Of a stretch of DNA of 5,599 bases, positions 4,336 to 5,599 are shown piece after piece. Every line of letters starts with the position of its first letter. The stretch's first letter is position 1. The stretch covers positions 1 through 5,599 of the forward strand of contig WYEK01000129.1 of NCBI GenBank assembly GCA_009903855.1, in the 5' to 3' direction. The notes beneath the pieces were generated by a model, which saw only the letters and a program-made list of their open reading frames with translations, was not told the DNA's origin and ran no database searches. The position numbers were made by a program, and so were the translations under genes. The DNA comes from Thermocrinis sp. (lineage in GTDB: Bacteria > Aquificota > Aquificia > Aquificales > Aquificaceae).

Positions 4336-5023
4336 AGGAAGGGAAGGTGTAGGCCTTCTCATAGGCGTAGTAACCCTTCTATCTGCCTTTCTTCCAAATT
4401 CTATGTTCTTACTCTTACTGTGCCTTCTGTCTTTCGGTATGGCAAGGGAATTGGGAAAGGCTTTGGGAGCTTCAGAGGTTTATTATCTTGCCCCTTTAGT
4501 ACTTGTTTTATCTGTTTTTAGTTTTGAGCTTGGAATCGCCGGAGTTCTAATGCTTGCTTTCTTGTTTGCGTACCTTAGGTGGTCCTTGGACTGTCTTTTG
4601 AAAGCGGTGTTTGTGCTTATTTACGCCGGTTTTCTACTGATATATTTGTATATGGTCAAAAGCCAAAGTTCGTGGGAACTTATTAAGTTGGTCTTTTTTG
4701 CATACACGGTGGATACTACCTCTTATTATGCGGGTAAGCTTTTCGGTAAAAGACCCTTGGCGGTTAGGTTGTCCCCTAAAAAAACCTGGGAAGGTTTGGC
4801 AGGCGGTATGCTTGGTGGTATGCTCTTTTTTTACTTTATTAATAAGCCTATACTCCTCGCGGTGCCTTTTGTTCTTATCGCCTTATCGGGAGACCTCTTC
4901 AAAAGCTTCATTAAAAGACAGGTGGGAATTAAGGACTTTTCTAACTTGCTTGGAGAACATGGCGGTTTAGTAGATAGATTTGATTCCGTACTTTTTGTTG
5001 CAATTTTTTGGAAAATATTATAA
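4322..5023 (+). CDS. cdsA: Phosphatidate cytidylyltransferase (CDP-diglyceride synthase)
   Basis: 233 residues, polytopic membrane protein. It converts phosphatidic acid and CTP to CDP-diacylglycerol, the branch point to all phospholipids. Hydrophobic segments lie at about 11-37, 54-83, 92-111, 122-138, 158-174 and 176-190. Conserved regions are DTTSYYAGKLFGKRP (131-145), SPKKTWEG (151-158) and the full CDS family signature from Ser195 to Asp221: SFIKR, KDFSNLLGEHGG, then DRFD. Length is shorter than the E. coli enzyme (about 285), consistent with fewer N-terminal helices. Start GTG at 4322 lies inside the uppS end; AGGGAG at 4306-4311 is 10 bases upstream. No ATG fits better, since the first internal Met (28) would remove the first helix. 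Expression should be coupled to uppS. Confidence 0.95.
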   Translation: MRFSKGREGVGLLIGVVTLLSAFLPNSMFLLLLCLLSFGMARELGKALGASEVYYLAPLVLVLSVFSFELGIAGVLMLAFLFAYLRWSLDCLLKAVFVLIYAGFLLIYLYMVKSQSSWELIKLVFFAYTVDTTSYYAGKLFGKRPLAVRLSPKKTWEGLAGGMLGGMLFFYFINKPILLAVPFVLIALSGDLFKSFIKRQVGIKDFSNLLGEHGGLVDRFDSVLFVAIFWKIL

Positions 5024-5031
5024 TTGAATAT

Positions 5032-5037
5032 AGGGGG
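5032..5037 (+). promoter_or_regulatory. Ribosome binding site of the secretin gene
   Basis: AGGGGG lies 5 bases before the ATG at 5043, in the 19-base gap after cdsA. It supports the start chosen for the secretin-like protein. No promoter or terminator is seen in this gap. Confidence 0.55.
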
Positions 5038-5042
5038 CTGAA

Positions 5043-5599
5043 ATGAGAAGATTGTTATTGATCATTATCTTTTTCGTGAGTCTTGCCTACGCCGCCACAC
5101 TCCGAGAGATGAAGTTTGAAAACACTAAACTCGAAACTGTTCTCAAAGCTCTATCTCAGGTGGCAGAGTTAAACGTGATCTTTGACCCTAATGTAAGCGC
5201 AGACCTACAAAAACCTGTTAGCGTATCTGTTCATAAGCCTATGCCTATTAGGGAGGCTATTAACCTTATTCTCAAAGAGTATGGCCTTATAGCGGTTCCT
5301 GTGGATACTAGGGTTTATAGGATCACAAAGGCTGGAGAACTGACCATCAATGTGGGAGCCCTTGGAGAAGACCAGGTCAGAAAAATAGTGGATTTTCTAA
5401 AGGAGAGGGTAAGTCCATCTGCGGAGATCGTAATAGATAGAACCCTTGGGACTATTTACATAAGAGACGAGGAGGCAAGGATCAAAAGGTTGGAGCCAGC
5501 CCTAAAGGATTTTCAAAAAGTGGTCGGAAAGATAGCCCCCGCAGAAGAGAGAATAACAAGGGTCTTTTATCTGAAAAATATAGACGTGGAAGAAGCGTA
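5043..5599 (+). CDS. Secretin-type outer membrane protein, N-terminal part (PilQ/GspD-like)
   Basis: 185 complete codons are open to the window edge. Residues 1-17 form a Sec signal peptide (MRRLLLIIIFFVSLAYA) with probable cleavage after AYA. Residues about 22-97 look like an STN/N0 secretin domain: FENTKLETVLKALSQVAELN, then VIFDP, VSVSVHKPMPIREAINLILK and a VYRI strand. A second segment, about 100-165, resembles an N-terminal secretin repeat (LTINVGALGEDQVRKIVDFL, then IVIDRTLGTIYIRD), and VFYLKNIDVEEA at the edge is the usual opening of a further N1-type repeat. Secretins form ring channels in the outer membrane for type IV pili, type II secretion or DNA uptake. PilQ and GspD cannot be told apart without the C-terminal beta domain. 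It follows cdsA by 19 bases and probably shares its transcript. Confidence 0.85.
   Translation, partial: MRRLLLIIIFFVSLAYAATLREMKFENTKLETVLKALSQVAELNVIFDPNVSADLQKPVSVSVHKPMPIREAINLILKEYGLIAVPVDTRVYRITKAGELTINVGALGEDQVRKIVDFLKERVSPSAEIVIDRTLGTIYIRDEEARIKRLEPALKDFQKVVGKIAPAEERITRVFYLKNIDVEEA

Noticed and set aside
1..5599. CRISPR array, tRNA or rRNA
   Set aside because: No regularly spaced direct repeats, cloverleaf with a TTCGA-type arm, or conserved rRNA segment was found on either strand.

Overview
The window reads as a bacterial chromosome segment from a Gram-negative-type, probably thermophilic organism of the Aquificales kind (Hydrogenobacter/Thermocrinis-like). This placement is inference. 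It rests on compact overlapping genes, Lys/Glu-rich proteins, heavy AGA/AGG and ATA codon use, a MurE with the meso-diaminopimelate signature, and a secretin (an outer-membrane protein). No similarity search was possible.

Left part (1-3242, minus strand). Reading from right to left there is one tightly packed gene train: a bacteriohemerythrin (3242-2840), a small one-helix membrane protein (2843-2650), a second small one-helix protein (2657-2376), murE (2369-987), an unrecognised 85-residue protein (994-737) and radC (737-57). Junctions are overlaps of 1-8 bases or a 6-base gap, so one transcript is likely, probably started by the promoter just right of the hemerythrin. A plus-strand reading frame ending at base 60 may be the tail of a convergent gene.

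Middle (3243-3648). This is a divergent intergenic region with a sigma70-like promoter facing left, three copies of a 9-bp ATTTATACC element, one doubtful minus-strand ORF that gains a Cys-rich tail after a one-base frame correction, and a consensus TATAAT box almost on top of the uppS start.

Right part (3649-5599, plus strand). uppS (undecaprenyl diphosphate synthase), cdsA (phosphatidate cytidylyltransferase) and the first 185 codons of a secretin-type protein form a second operon. The window is thus framed by envelope genes: MurE makes the peptidoglycan precursor, UppS its lipid carrier, CdsA the phospholipid precursor, and the secretin an outer-membrane channel.

The most unusual observation is that all reading-frame damage lies between the two operon cores. 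The hemerythrin is frameshifted at an A8 tract, the first small membrane protein shows a frame break at another A8 tract, the second has two in-frame TAA codons, and the Cys-rich ORF also needs a one-base correction. The flanking murE, radC, uppS, cdsA and secretin frames are clean, and radC and cdsA contain A8 and A7 runs in frame. The hemerythrin still encodes all seven iron ligands. The segment may be a recently decaying accessory cassette, a pair of genes using poly-A slippage or phase variation, or a locally poor assembly.
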